Positions 1-8,397 of a stretch of 32,727 nt of DNA are shown here, one piece after another; the first letter of the stretch is position 1; each line of letters starts with the position of its first letter. The position numbers were made by a program, and so were the translations under genes. The DNA is from an uncultured Nitrospina sp. (GTDB lineage: Bacteria; Nitrospinota; Nitrospinia; Nitrospinales; VA-1): positions 1 to 32,727 of the forward strand of contig CAJWQP010000013.1 in assembly GCA_913045445.1 (NCBI GenBank). Reading direction: 5' to 3'. Under the pieces are notes generated by a model. It saw only the letters and a list, made by a program, of their open reading frames with translations, was not told where the DNA came from and searched no databases.

Positions 1-662
1 TACCATTTGCTTAAAATTCTCGGTGGGAAACCGAGCAGGAACAGGGTCGCGATAGTAATATTGCGAAGGGTCGTGAACAGGACGCCTTCGGCCATCCACC
101 TTCGTGCTGAGGTGTGGGCTTTTTCTTCAAGGAGGATGACCTTGCCGCGTCGGTTGAGACGACGAAAAAACTCCAGGTCTTCACAAATGGGAAGTGGGGA
201 GAATCCGCCGAGCTCACGAAATACGTCTGTACGGACGAAGATGGCCTGATCGCCGTATACGAGATTGAGATATTTTGAGCGCCAGGTCGCTAATGTGGAA
301 ATGAGCTTGAGGGACATTTTTTCTGATTCGATGGTCAAGCCGAATGCACCGCCTGAAGGTTCGCCGGATAACATTTTTTCTGTCATCCTGTCGAAGCTCT
401 CCGGGGAGAGCCTGCTGTCGGCATGCATAAATAGGAGCAGATCGCCGGTGGCTTCTTTTGCTCCCGCGTTCATTTGCCGGGCCCTCCCGGTTTCACCCTT
501 GACCACGCGCGTGGCTATACGACCCGCGATGGGAAGGGTGAGGTCGGTGCTTCCTCCATCAGCCACAATTATTTCGTGTGGATTCAGACGGGAAACAGCG
601 GTCAGGCTCTCTTCCAGAGTCAGGGCTTCGTTGAGGGTGGGAACGACGACAGATATCTTCAA
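1..662 (-). CDS. Family 2 glycosyltransferase, TIGR04283-like (3' end outside window)
   Basis: Reading the minus strand from a TTG at 660-662 gives 220 uninterrupted codons that run off the left edge, so the C-terminus is missing. The protein begins MKISVVVPTLNEA, the usual start of a GT-A fold glycosyltransferase. It has the nucleotide-sugar-binding DGGSTD (residues 35-40), GRARQMNAGA (59-68), a metal-binding region LLFMHAD (76-82), then a YGDQAIFVR stretch and an ICEDLEFFRRL stretch. This motif order matches the TIGR04283 glycosyltransferase family, often found beside radical SAM or selenium-domain proteins. TTG is chosen because the frame is closed by TAG three codons upstream, no ATG precedes the conserved start, and AGGA lies about 10 nt upstream. 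The acceptor is unknown. It is divergent from bpt. Confidence 0.85.
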   Translation of the reverse strand, partial: MKISVVVPTLNEALTLEESLTAVSRLNPHEIIVADGGSTDLTLPIAGRIATRVVKGETGRARQMNAGAKEATGDLLLFMHADSRLSPESFDRMTEKMLSGEPSGGAFGLTIESEKMSLKLISTLATWRSKYLNLVYGDQAIFVRTDVFRELGGFSPLPICEDLEFFRRLNRRGKVILLEEKAHTSARRWMAEGVLFTTLRNITIATLFLLGFPPRILSKW

Positions 663-914
663 CGCATCAGGTTCCTAATGGGTGGAGTACCGTTTGGAAT
701 GGGATCGAAGAATATGGCATTTCCGACTTGACTAACATCAATCGGGCTAAGTTAATCATAAATGCTGAATGATTGCAACGGCTTGACGGGCCTCGTCTTT
801 GTTTGGATTCATCTGTTTACGCTACACTTAACAGGGCAAATGAGATAAAATGGCTGACCCTGACTAAATGTATCCGAAAAATTTTCCGCCGTGGCGGATG
901 TTTCCCATTAGATT

Positions 915-1736
915 ATGCTGGCACATTTTATCGATTCGAAGTCATTTCAATGTGGATATTTCAAGGACCGTGAGTCTTTGTTTGAAGAATATTTGCTGGA
1001 AGATATCTCGGAAGTTGAATTTGAGTATCTGCTGGCGCATGGAATGAGACATTTTGGCGACTACTATTTTCGTCCTCGTTGCCTGGACTGTTATCAATGC
1101 ATTCCGATTCGTCTGCGGGTGGCAGATTTTCAGATAACGAGAAGCCAGAAACGCGCTGTTAAAGCGTGCAGTGGGCTGAAGGTTAAGATAGGTACTCCCT
1201 CCTATACGGATGAGAAATTCAGTTTGTACATCAACCATAAGGCCAAGTTTCAAACTTTGGTGGATGATGTTGAGGACGAACAGAATTTTCGGCTCTCATT
1301 TTATGTGAACACGGCGTTTGGTATCGAATTTGAGTACTATATGGATGATAAACTCGTTGGCGTGGCGTTGGGGGATCATACGACAAACACATTTTCCGCT
1401 ATCTACACTTTTTACGACACCAGCGTTTTGAAACTCAGTCTGGGTACTTTCAGTATTCTTCGGCAATTAGAATTTTGTCGGCAGAAAGGTGTGAAGTTTT
1501 TTTATCTCGGGTACTATATTGAGGATAATCAGTCGCTCAATTACAAGGCAGGGTTTCGTCCCAATGAAGTTTATGTAGATCTTTCCTGGAGACCGTTCAG
1601 GAATGCCGAGGGGGATTATCTGGTTCCGAAGAATAATGTGTTGTGGCGAAATACTGACTTTCTTGTCAAGGCCTCGACTGACAAGCGCGAGGAAAAGGTC
1701 GAAGCTCCTCCGGTAAAAGAAAACTCTTTTTTGTAG
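915..1736 (+). CDS. bpt: Aspartate/glutamate leucyltransferase (Bpt, arginyltransferase family)
   Basis: This 273-residue protein belongs to the bacterial Bpt/Ate family. These enzymes transfer leucine from charged tRNA to proteins with N-terminal Asp or Glu, marking them for the ClpS/ClpAP N-degron pathway in the cytosol. Visible hallmarks are the N-terminal Cys followed by a YF...E region, the Arg-Pro-Arg-Cys...Cys-x-x-Cys-Ile-Pro-Ile-Arg segment around residues 53-66, and the C-terminal acetyltransferase-like half with FFYLGYYI and LNYKAGFRPNEVY. Length is slightly above the usual ~240 because of a charged tail of about 35 residues. The ATG at 915 is the only ATG start in frame after the TAG at 909, but no Shine-Dalgarno is visible. 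Leucyl versus arginyl specificity cannot be fixed from sequence alone. Confidence 0.88.
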   Translation: MLAHFIDSKSFQCGYFKDRESLFEEYLLEDISEVEFEYLLAHGMRHFGDYYFRPRCLDCYQCIPIRLRVADFQITRSQKRAVKACSGLKVKIGTPSYTDEKFSLYINHKAKFQTLVDDVEDEQNFRLSFYVNTAFGIEFEYYMDDKLVGVALGDHTTNTFSAIYTFYDTSVLKLSLGTFSILRQLEFCRQKGVKFFYLGYYIEDNQSLNYKAGFRPNEVYVDLSWRPFRNAEGDYLVPKNNVLWRNTDFLVKASTDKREEKVEAPPVKENSFL

Positions 1737-1747
1737 AAAATATCCTG

Positions 1748-1770
1748 CCCAATTATTGGGTTTTGGTTTT
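1748..1770 (+). terminator. Short intrinsic terminator after bpt
   Basis: CCCAA-TTA-TTGGG forms a 5-bp stem with a 3-nt loop at 1748-1760, followed at once by TTTTGGTTTT. It starts 12 nt after the bpt stop codon. The stem is short, so efficiency is uncertain. Confidence 0.55.
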
Positions 1771-1771
1771 C

Positions 1772-2095
1772 ATGACAGAAATAAGGGTGAAGTTATTGTT
1801 CGCCGTTAAAGATTCTGCCCAAGTCGGATTCGCTTACAAAATTACCCTAGTTCATAAATTTAACGATCAAGTCAAATGTAAAATTAGCCATGCAAGGTTT
1901 GATCTTCTAAAAAACATAGGTGGAGAGAATTCATCTGAAACAAATGTAGATATTACCTACCGTTTAAAAGGTGTACTGGAGGGACTATCGATACAAAATA
2001 GATTTGGAATTATTCGATCTGATTTGGCCAGAGGAGAGTTTTTAGATAACAGGCTTCAAATGCAGTACGATTTTAATTTTGAGTCGTTTCTTTAA
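1772..2095 (+). pseudogene. Probable C-terminal fragment of an OprD-like outer-membrane porin
   Basis: An open frame of 107 codons from ATG 1772. Its last ~85 residues look like the closing beta-strands of an OprD/OprB-type barrel: an ISHARFDLLKN strand, a loop with ENSSETNVDITYRLKG, then LEGLSIQNRFGIIRSD and a final strand NRLQMQYDFNF. In intact porins such a segment follows about 300 residues of barrel and a signal peptide, and neither is present here. No ribosome-binding site precedes the ATG, and the fragment starts inside the bpt terminator region. I read it as a remnant left by a deletion. It could instead be a small unknown gene. The family assignment comes from strand pattern and motif resemblance only. 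Base composition is more AT-rich than bpt. Confidence 0.5.
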
Positions 2096-2304
2096 TTCAG
2101 GCGCCCTTATAAAAATCTTAATTTAACATTTACGCTGTTAGTTTGAAGTGAATCTGGCACCAGAAACGGTCCCTTTTATCAAGGCAAGTATCTTACTGCT
2201 TGCCGTGGTTCGTTATATTTGATTATATTTTTTTTCTGAACTGGGAAGTTTCCTGTCTCGGTATTTCCAGTGTGTAGCTCTTCTATATCATCTCATCTTG
2301 CAGG
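2096..2304. other. Intergenic stretch with one hairpin
   Basis: No reading frame of interest is seen. A GGCAAG (2183-2188) / CTTGCC (2199-2204) stem with a 10-nt loop is present without a U-tract on either strand. It sits between the convergent porin fragment and the small membrane ORF and may act as a weak bidirectional end. Confidence 0.35.
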
Positions 2305-2418
2305 TCAGATCACGTCAAAAAACACCAGATACAACCATATCACCAGCAGAACGTTGAAGATCACGCCAGTGTGAAAAACGACATTAAATAGTTTTGAATA
2401 TGTGAATTTGTATTTCAC
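2305..2418 (-). CDS. Candidate 37-residue single-span membrane protein
   Basis: A minus-strand frame from GTG (2416-2418) to TGA (2305-2307) encodes 37 residues. The first ten are basic and polar (MKYKFTYSKL). The rest is almost wholly hydrophobic, including GVIFNVLLVIWLYLVFF, which fits one transmembrane helix. A GGAG Shine-Dalgarno lies 8 nt before the GTG. The ORF begins 28 nt after the stop of the leucine-rich-repeat gene on the same strand, so the two may be co-transcribed. No known family is recognised. Such small hydrophobic frames can be chance, but the ribosome-binding site and positively charged N-terminus argue for translation. Confidence 0.5.
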   Translation of the reverse strand: MKYKFTYSKLFNVVFHTGVIFNVLLVIWLYLVFFDVI

Positions 2419-2446
2419 GACTTCTCTCCGGTGATTTTAAAAATTC

Positions 2447-3262
2447 TTAGTCCATGATCAGGGTTTTGAGTCGACTGGCCAGGTCTGAACTGCGGATCAG
2501 TTTGCGGACCGGCTTATCTATCAGGTTAAAGCTCATGTATAACCTCTCCAGTTTGAGCAGGTGTGGAGATTCGGCGATGGCTTTGCCGCCGCCATCTCTT
2601 ATTTCATTCCGCCAGATGCTGAGGCAATTCAAGTTCTTCAAGTTGGGTGATTGGGCCAGGGCAGTCGCTCCCTCGTCACTTATTTTATTGGAGCACAGGT
2701 AAAGTTTGTTAAGTCCGTTCAGAGTTTGCGTGGCGGCAATCGCCTTGACTCCCTGATCTCCTATTTCCGTGTTGTCAAGGTGAAGCGCGGTTAGAGCGGG
2801 CAGGTTGGCTGATTTTGCCAATACCTCGGCTCCTTCGGCTTCGATAGGATTTGAGTCTAAAAACAGGGTTTCCAGGTTTTTCAGGTTCGGTGACAAGGCA
2901 AACGCTTTGGCCCCTTCAGGACCTATATGATTGGCTTCGAGCATGAGGCAGGTCATATTGCGGGCGAGTTTCGATTCTGCCAGCATCTTCGCTCCTGCAT
3001 CACCTATTTTGTTGTGGTTCAAAAACAGTTTTTCAAGATTAGGCAGGCACCGGCTTTTGGACAAAGTTTCAATTTCCGCGTCACTCAATCCGTTATTGCT
3101 GAGATAAAGTTGCTTTACGCTGTTAAGGGATTCGCCTGCCTGACATAAAAGACGCAAATGCTCAGGGGTCACATTCTTTTCTTCCAGGTCGAGTAAGTCT
3201 CCTTCCGGAGTCAGGTGCGACAGGATATATTCTTCCAACTTCGATTTAGCGTTTGTTTTCAA
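2447..3262 (-). CDS. Leucine-rich repeat protein (ribonuclease-inhibitor type)
   Basis: The 271-residue protein is built of about seven 24-29-residue leucine-rich repeats with the pattern L..L.L..N.I...GA..LA.SP.L, running from about residue 45 to the end. This spacing is typical of the ribonuclease-inhibitor class, whose horseshoe binds protein partners. The first ~40 residues form a charged cap. No signal peptide or TM segment is seen, so it is probably cytoplasmic. The start is a TTG (3260-3262) with AGGAG 9 nt upstream; no ATG or GTG start lies nearby. Its partner is unknown. A small membrane ORF follows 28 nt downstream on the same strand. Confidence 0.85.
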   Translation of the reverse strand: MKTNAKSKLEEYILSHLTPEGDLLDLEEKNVTPEHLRLLCQAGESLNSVKQLYLSNNGLSDAEIETLSKSRCLPNLEKLFLNHNKIGDAGAKMLAESKLARNMTCLMLEANHIGPEGAKAFALSPNLKNLETLFLDSNPIEAEGAEVLAKSANLPALTALHLDNTEIGDQGVKAIAATQTLNGLNKLYLCSNKISDEGATALAQSPNLKNLNCLSIWRNEIRDGGGKAIAESPHLLKLERLYMSFNLIDKPVRKLIRSSDLASRLKTLIMD

Positions 3263-3303
3263 AAAGGTTTTCTCCTACTGGAAAAGATTGGGACCGAATG
3301 ACC

Positions 3304-3332
3304 AATTTATATAATTATCGCATAAAGATCAA
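3304..3332 (-). promoter_or_regulatory. Candidate sigma-70 promoter for the LRR gene
   Basis: On the minus strand, TTGATC (3327-3332), a 17-bp spacer and TAAATT (3304-3309) resemble -35/-10 boxes, each 4/6 to consensus. The leader would be about 35 nt. The surrounding DNA is AT-rich, so chance matches are possible. The 3263-3587 gap otherwise holds only the ald promoter candidate. Confidence 0.35.
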
Positions 3333-3458
3333 ACTCTCTGGCGGTAAATTGCCACCTAATTATTGTTGGTGTAAGAATGTAGCAAATTGGGTATAAAGGA
3401 TGGACATTCTGGTCGGCTGAATTTGAGGTCCTGTCCGATGTGGTCAAAGAAGCGAGTG

Positions 3459-3486
3459 TTGACGTAGCCCGGTTTTTCTTTTTAAT
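3459..3486 (+). promoter_or_regulatory. Candidate sigma-70 promoter for ald-dnaE
   Basis: TTGACG (3459-3464), 16 bp, then TTTAAT (3481-3486): each hexamer matches consensus 5/6. Transcription would start near 3493, giving a leader of about 95 nt before the ald GTG at 3588. Confidence 0.45.
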
Positions 3487-3587
3487 GCGAAGTTCTGAAA
3501 ATGCCTGGATGCCGGGTGGATCGCGACCTTGACTGGCGAGATTGATGTAAGCTGTTGAAACTAAAAGATATTTTTGGAGGCTTTCCA

Positions 3588-4700
3588 GTGATTATAGGCG
3601 TTCCCAGGGAAATCAAGCAGGATGAGTACAGGGTTTCAATGACTCCCGCAGGTGTGCGCGATCTGGTCGCTGACGGACACTCTGTTCTGATGGAGGATGG
3701 TGCAGGCGAGGGGAGCGGACTGCCCAATCAGTTGTATGAGGAGCAGGGCGCAAAGATTTCTGATAGAAATGATATTTTTGCCCGGTCAGAAATGATCGTG
3801 AAGGTCAAGGAGCCCTTGCCTGAAGAGTTCGATCTTTTAAGGGAAGGGCAAATTCTATACACCTATCTTCATCTAGCCCCGGCTCCAGAATTAACTCGTG
3901 CGCTTCTTGAGCGAAAAGTGATTGGTATTGCTTACGAGACGGTCCAGTTGCCAGACAACTCGCTTCCTCTGCTCATTCCCATGAGTGAAGTGGCGGGAAG
4001 GATGTCGGTTCATGAAGGGTCCAAATACCTGGAGCGAGAGAATAAAGGACGAGGAATCCTTCTGGGGGGTGTGCCGGGCGTGGACCCTGGCCATGTGGTG
4101 ATCATTGGAGGCGGTATTGTGGGTGCCAATGCGGCAAAGATGGCGATTGGTACTGGAGCATCGGTGACGTTGCTGGATGTTAATTTGAATCGCTTGCGCT
4201 ATCTGGATGACATTTACGGGGGCCGGCTGAAAACGCTGATGTCTAACCGGGTGAATATAGAAGAATCTCTAAAATCCGCTGACCTGGTTATTGGTGCGGT
4301 ACTCATTCCGGGCGCACGTGCGCCAAAACTTATCACGCGGGAAATGATTTCACTGATGATGCCGGGATCAGTGATCGTTGATGTGGGTATCGATCAGGGT
4401 GGGGTGATGGAAACTTCTCGTCCTACGACTCATAGTGACCCCATTTATCTGGTGGACGATGTTGTGCATTACTGTGTCGCTAACATGCCGGGTGCGGTAG
4501 CGCGTACTTCAACATTTGCGTTGACCAATGCGACCTTTCCCTATGCTTTGGAACTGGCGCGAAAAGGATATCGCAGAGCTTTTCAGGAGAATCCGTCGCT
4601 GACAAAAGGACTTAATGTGTTCGATGGTCAGGTGACGTATCCGGCAGTGGCAGAGGCTCTTGATATGGAATGTGTTCCTCTGGATAAAGTGGTGGAATGA
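3588..4700 (+). CDS. ald: Alanine dehydrogenase
   Basis: NAD-dependent L-alanine dehydrogenase, interconverting alanine with pyruvate plus ammonium in the cytosol. The 370-residue protein starts [10 protein letters not shown] at a GTG preceded by GGAGG at 7-nt spacing. Earlier in-frame TTG codons would add residues absent from the family. Residues match the Bacillus and Phormidium enzymes in position: Arg15, the catalytic Lys74 (VKVKEP) and His95 (YTYLHLA). The Rossmann dinucleotide motif is GGGIVG at 174-179. Length is as expected for a subunit of the hexameric enzyme. dnaE follows 49 nt later on the same strand, and no terminator is seen between them. Confidence 0.96.
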   Translation: MIIGVPREIKQDEYRVSMTPAGVRDLVADGHSVLMEDGAGEGSGLPNQLYEEQGAKISDRNDIFARSEMIVKVKEPLPEEFDLLREGQILYTYLHLAPAPELTRALLERKVIGIAYETVQLPDNSLPLLIPMSEVAGRMSVHEGSKYLERENKGRGILLGGVPGVDPGHVVIIGGGIVGANAAKMAIGTGASVTLLDVNLNRLRYLDDIYGGRLKTLMSNRVNIEESLKSADLVIGAVLIPGARAPKLITREMISLMMPGSVIVDVGIDQGGVMETSRPTTHSDPIYLVDDVVHYCVANMPGAVARTSTFALTNATFPYALELARKGYRRAFQENPSLTKGLNVFDGQVTYPAVAEALDMECVPLDKVVE

Positions 4701-4749
4701 TTTTCCATTTGTCGCGCAAAATAATTTCTAAATTAATTTTGAAGAATTT

Positions 4750-7700
4750 ATGAAGCCTTCTAATTTCGTTCACCTTCACCTGCATACACCTTATAGTCTG
4801 CTCGATTCATCGTTGCGGCAGGATGCCCTGTTCAAACGTGCGGCTGAATTCAAGATGCCCGCTGTCGCGATGACAGATCACGGCAATATGTTTGGAGCGG
4901 TAGAGTTTTATAATGGCGCGAAAAAGCATGGACTGAAACCGATTATCGGATGCGAAGTATATGTCGCCCCTGAAAGTCGTCATGATAAGAAAGATAAACA
5001 CGAGCTTCGCGATGCCTCCTACCATCTCATTCTTCTGGCTCAGAATGAAACGGGATACAAAAATCTTATCAAACTGGTCACGAAGGGGTACATGGAAGGT
5101 TTTTATTACAAGCCCCGGATTGATAAAGAACTGCTGGCAGAACTTTCTGAGGGATTGATCGCTCTGAGTTCATGCGGGAGAGGTGAGATAGCACATAACA
5201 TTAATAAGGAAAATATTCCACGTGCTATCAAAATCGCAGACCAGTATCGGGATATCATGGGGCAGGGCAATTTTTTCCTCGAACTCCAGGACCACAAGAT
5301 GGAGTATGAGGAGAGAATCAATAAAGAGCTGGTCAAGATCGGCGACAAACTTTCTCTTCCTCTGGTTGCTACCAATAATTGCCATTATCTCGACCGGGAA
5401 GACTTTCGCGCTCATGAAACTCTGCTTTGTTTACAGACGGGCAAGACCATGGGTGATCAGTACCGCATGCGTTATCCTTCGGATGAGTATTATTTCAAGT
5501 CTCCTGAGGAAATGATGCAGTTGTTCAGTGAGGTTCCTGAAGCGATTGAGAATACGGTAAAGATCGCAGATCGATGTAATCTTGAAATGGATTTCAACAG
5601 GCTCAACTTTCCTGATTATCCCGTCCCTGAAAGTTATACCCTTGAATCTTTTTTATCTGAAAAGACCAATTCAGGATTGGAAGAACGTTTCAAGGAGATG
5701 ACGAGTCATGGAATCGAATTTGATCCGGCTCTGTATAAGGAAAGATTGAAGGAAGAGTTGGAAATTATTGAACGGATGGGATATCCGGGATACTTTTTGA
5801 TTGTGTGGGATTTTATAGATTACGCACGCAAGAACGATGTGCCTGTCGGTCCAGGTCGTGGTTCTGCCGCTGGAAGTCTGGTGGCTTATTCTCTTCGCAT
5901 TACTGATATCGATCCTCTTTTATATGATCTCCTTTTTGAGCGATTTCTTAATCCTGAACGGGTCAGCATGCCTGATATCGATATCGACTTCTGTATGGAT
6001 AAACGTGACGATGTTATCAAATATGTCACGGAAAAATATGGAGGTAATCAAAATGTAACGCAAATCATTACCTTCGGTAGCATGAATGCCAAGGGAGTAT
6101 TAAGGGATGTGGGCCGTGTTCTGGATATGCCTTACGGCGAGGTGGACAAGTTGGCAAAGCTGGTTCCGAACCGTCTGGGTATCACGCTTGATGAGGCTTT
6201 TAAGGAAGAGAGTCGGTTTAAAAGTATGAGAAAGGAAAACGATAAGATCGCGGAGCTGCTTGACTTTGCATTGAACCTGGAAGGTCTGCCACGTCATTGT
6301 TCTACTCATGCGGCTGGAGTGGTTATTTCATCCAAGCCTCTTACCAATTTTCTTCCCTTGTATAAATTCCCCAGTAAGGGAAAGGGTGAGCAGGAGGAGG
6401 TGGTCACACAGTTTTCCATGGGGAGTGTGGAAAAGCTGGGCATGCTGAAAATGGATTTTCTGGGCCTCAAAACTCTTACGGTGATAGACAATGCTCTCCG
6501 GTTGATTAAAGAATCGCTTGATGTCGATTTAGATATGGCGGCGATTTCGATGAGTGATCCGGACACATACAAACTTCTTTGCGATGCAGCCACTCTGGGT
6601 GTTTTTCAGTTGGAAAGTTCGGGCATGCGCGATTTACTTAAAAAGATGAAGCCGGATTGTTTTGAAGATATTATCGCGTTGCTCGCTTTGTACCGTCCCG
6701 GTCCTCTTGAAAGCGGAATGGTGGATGACTTCATCAAACGCAAGCACGGTAAACTTGAGGAGAAGTATGAATTGCCTCAATTGGAAGATGTTCTCAAGGA
6801 AACTAATGGCGTCATTCTTTATCAGGAACAGGTAATGCGGATCGCCAGTGTTCTGGCTGGATTCAGCCTCGGCGATGCTGACCTTCTGCGTCGGGCTATG
6901 GGTAAAAAGAAACCTGAGGAAATGGCGGCGCAAAGGGAAAAGTTCATGGCTGGCGCTGAGGGAAAAAGCATCAATCCCAAAAAAGCAAAAACGGTTTTTG
7001 ATCTCATGGAAAAATTTGCCGGGTATGGGTTTAACAAGTCTCATAGTACGGCCTATGCATTGGTCTCTTATCATACTGCTTATCTTAAAACTCATTACCC
7101 CTTACAGTTTTTTGGCGCTCTCATTACCGCAGACATGGATAATACGGACAAGGTCATTCGTTATATCAACGATTGTCGTGATATGGGAATTAAGGTTATG
7201 CCGCCTGACGTGAACGAGAGTATGAAAGATTTTACCATCTCAAATGACCTTCTGATCTTTGGGCTTGGCGCGATTAAAAATGTAGGTTCCAGCGCGATTG
7301 ATTCTATTATTGAAACTCGAAAAGAGAAGAGAAGGTTTTCATCGTTAAGAGAATTTTGTGAAAACATCGATTTGCGACTTGTTAACCGGCGGGTGGTAGA
7401 GAGTTTGATCAAAAGTGGCGCCTGCGATTCGCTCAGCCCCAACCGTTCCGCAATGGTTGATGATATTCCCGCGGCGATGGAAATGGGACAGGCTAAACAA
7501 AGGGATCAGCAACTGGGACAAAGCAGTATGTTTGATACGTTCAAGGAGGATGCCCCTGAGGTTGAGAATGCAGACAACGGAAATGACTGGAGTGATCATG
7601 AACGTTTGAAATATGAAAAGGAGACCATTGGATTTTATGTTTCGGGTCATCCTCTTAAGCGTTTTTCCAATGAACTGGCATGGTTTACCGATGCTTCTTC

Positions 7701-8226
7701 GGCCAGTATTTTGGAAAAAAGCACAGGTAAAGAAGTGAGTATTGCTGGTATTCCCGCTAAAATTTCACCCAAGACCACCCGGAAAGGTGACAAGATGGCT
7801 ATTGTTACTCTGGAAGACCTTAACGGTTCCATTGAAGTTATCCTTTGGCCAGAAACTTTTGCCATTACAGAAAGTATCTTGACCGATGATGATCCCATTT
7901 TAGTGAAAGGTTCCGTCGATTCTGATGGAAACCAGCCCAAAGTTATAGCCAAGGAAGTTTGCCTGCTGAGTCAAGCTAAGGAACATTGGAAGGGGAAGGT
8001 TCATATACATTTTCGTACTCCAGGGCTTGAGAAGGATACATTGGTTGCTATAAAGAAAATTCTGGAAACGCATAAAGGTAATAATGAAATATTTCTGGAG
8101 TTTTTATTTCCCGATAACAAGGTTAGAAAGCTGTCCGTTGATGATGATTTAAGGATCCAGCCTTGTAATGAAATTATTCAGGAAATTGAGGCGGTGTTGG
8201 GAGAAGATTCGATAAGGTTTGAATAG
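4750..8226 (+). CDS. dnaE: DNA polymerase III alpha subunit
   Basis: Replicative polymerase catalytic subunit, 1158 residues, the usual length of the DnaE1 class. Domains seen in order: the PHP domain starting VHLHLHTPYS (7-16) with TDHGNMFG near 42; the polymerase core with GPGRGSAAGS from about residue 367; the catalytic acidic motif PDIDIDF at about 407-413; fingers with FQLESSGMRDLLKKMKPD; the tandem helix-hairpin-helix region around 870-900 (LRLVNRRVVESLIKSGACD); and a C-terminal OB fold at about 995-1065 ending in the tau-binding tail. The PHP histidines appear intact, leaving residual proofreading or metal binding possible. There is no classical Shine-Dalgarno; GAAGAA lies just upstream. 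It is probably co-transcribed with ald. Confidence 0.98.
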   Translation: MKPSNFVHLHLHTPYSLLDSSLRQDALFKRAAEFKMPAVAMTDHGNMFGAVEFYNGAKKHGLKPIIGCEVYVAPESRHDKKDKHELRDASYHLILLAQNETGYKNLIKLVTKGYMEGFYYKPRIDKELLAELSEGLIALSSCGRGEIAHNINKENIPRAIKIADQYRDIMGQGNFFLELQDHKMEYEERINKELVKIGDKLSLPLVATNNCHYLDREDFRAHETLLCLQTGKTMGDQYRMRYPSDEYYFKSPEEMMQLFSEVPEAIENTVKIADRCNLEMDFNRLNFPDYPVPESYTLESFLSEKTNSGLEERFKEMTSHGIEFDPALYKERLKEELEIIERMGYPGYFLIVWDFIDYARKNDVPVGPGRGSAAGSLVAYSLRITDIDPLLYDLLFERFLNPERVSMPDIDIDFCMDKRDDVIKYVTEKYGGNQNVTQIITFGSMNAKGVLRDVGRVLDMPYGEVDKLAKLVPNRLGITLDEAFKEESRFKSMRKENDKIAELLDFALNLEGLPRHCSTHAAGVVISSKPLTNFLPLYKFPSKGKGEQEEVVTQFSMGSVEKLGMLKMDFLGLKTLTVIDNALRLIKESLDVDLDMAAISMSDPDTYKLLCDAATLGVFQLESSGMRDLLKKMKPDCFEDIIALLALYRPGPLESGMVDDFIKRKHGKLEEKYELPQLEDVLKETNGVILYQEQVMRIASVLAGFSLGDADLLRRAMGKKKPEEMAAQREKFMAGAEGKSINPKKAKTVFDLMEKFAGYGFNKSHSTAYALVSYHTAYLKTHYPLQFFGALITADMDNTDKVIRYINDCRDMGIKVMPPDVNESMKDFTISNDLLIFGLGAIKNVGSSAIDSIIETRKEKRRFSSLREFCENIDLRLVNRRVVESLIKSGACDSLSPNRSAMVDDIPAAMEMGQAKQRDQQLGQSSMFDTFKEDAPEVENADNGNDWSDHERLKYEKETIGFYVSGHPLKRFSNELAWFTDASSASILEKSTGKEVSIAGIPAKISPKTTRKGDKMAIVTLEDLNGSIEVILWPETFAITESILTDDDPILVKGSVDSDGNQPKVIAKEVCLLSQAKEHWKGKVHIHFRTPGLEKDTLVAIKKILETHKGNNEIFLEFLFPDNKVRKLSVDDDLRIQPCNEIIQEIEAVLGEDSIRFE

Positions 8227-8263
8227 GTTCGCCAGCAGGTAGTTGAATAACTCAACATGCTTG

Positions 8264-8347
8264 TCATTCTGGAGGAGCCGTAGGCGACGAAGAATCTCTT
8301 GAAGTCCAATAAGTCAAAAACGAGAATCTTCACTACGTTCAGAATGA
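8264..8347. repeat. Imperfect palindromic dispersed repeat
   Basis: An inverted repeat of about 84 bp. The left arm has TCATTCTG...GAAGAATCTC and the right arm AGAATCTTC...AGAATGA. The outer 7 bp are perfect and the inner 10 bp have one mismatch. Sequences of this type (TCATTCTGAG...GAAGAATCTC) are scattered between genes in many bacterial genomes. Here it lies between the convergent ends of dnaE and the next gene, where its RNA hairpin could also end transcription. That it is multi-copy in this genome is inferred. Confidence 0.65.
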
Positions 8348-8397
8348 AAGCTTTTAAGAGTAGGGTGATTACAAAGTATTAATTTTTAAGAATTTCC

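Noticed and set aside
3555-3587. Earlier TTG start for ald adding 11 residues
   Set aside because: The family N-terminus (MIIGVP...) begins at GTG 3588, which has GGAGG at ideal spacing; the extension would place that site inside the coding sequence.
6634-7095. Minus-strand open frame of 153 codons inside dnaE
   Set aside because: Antisense to conserved dnaE motifs, with no start signal or recognisable domain.
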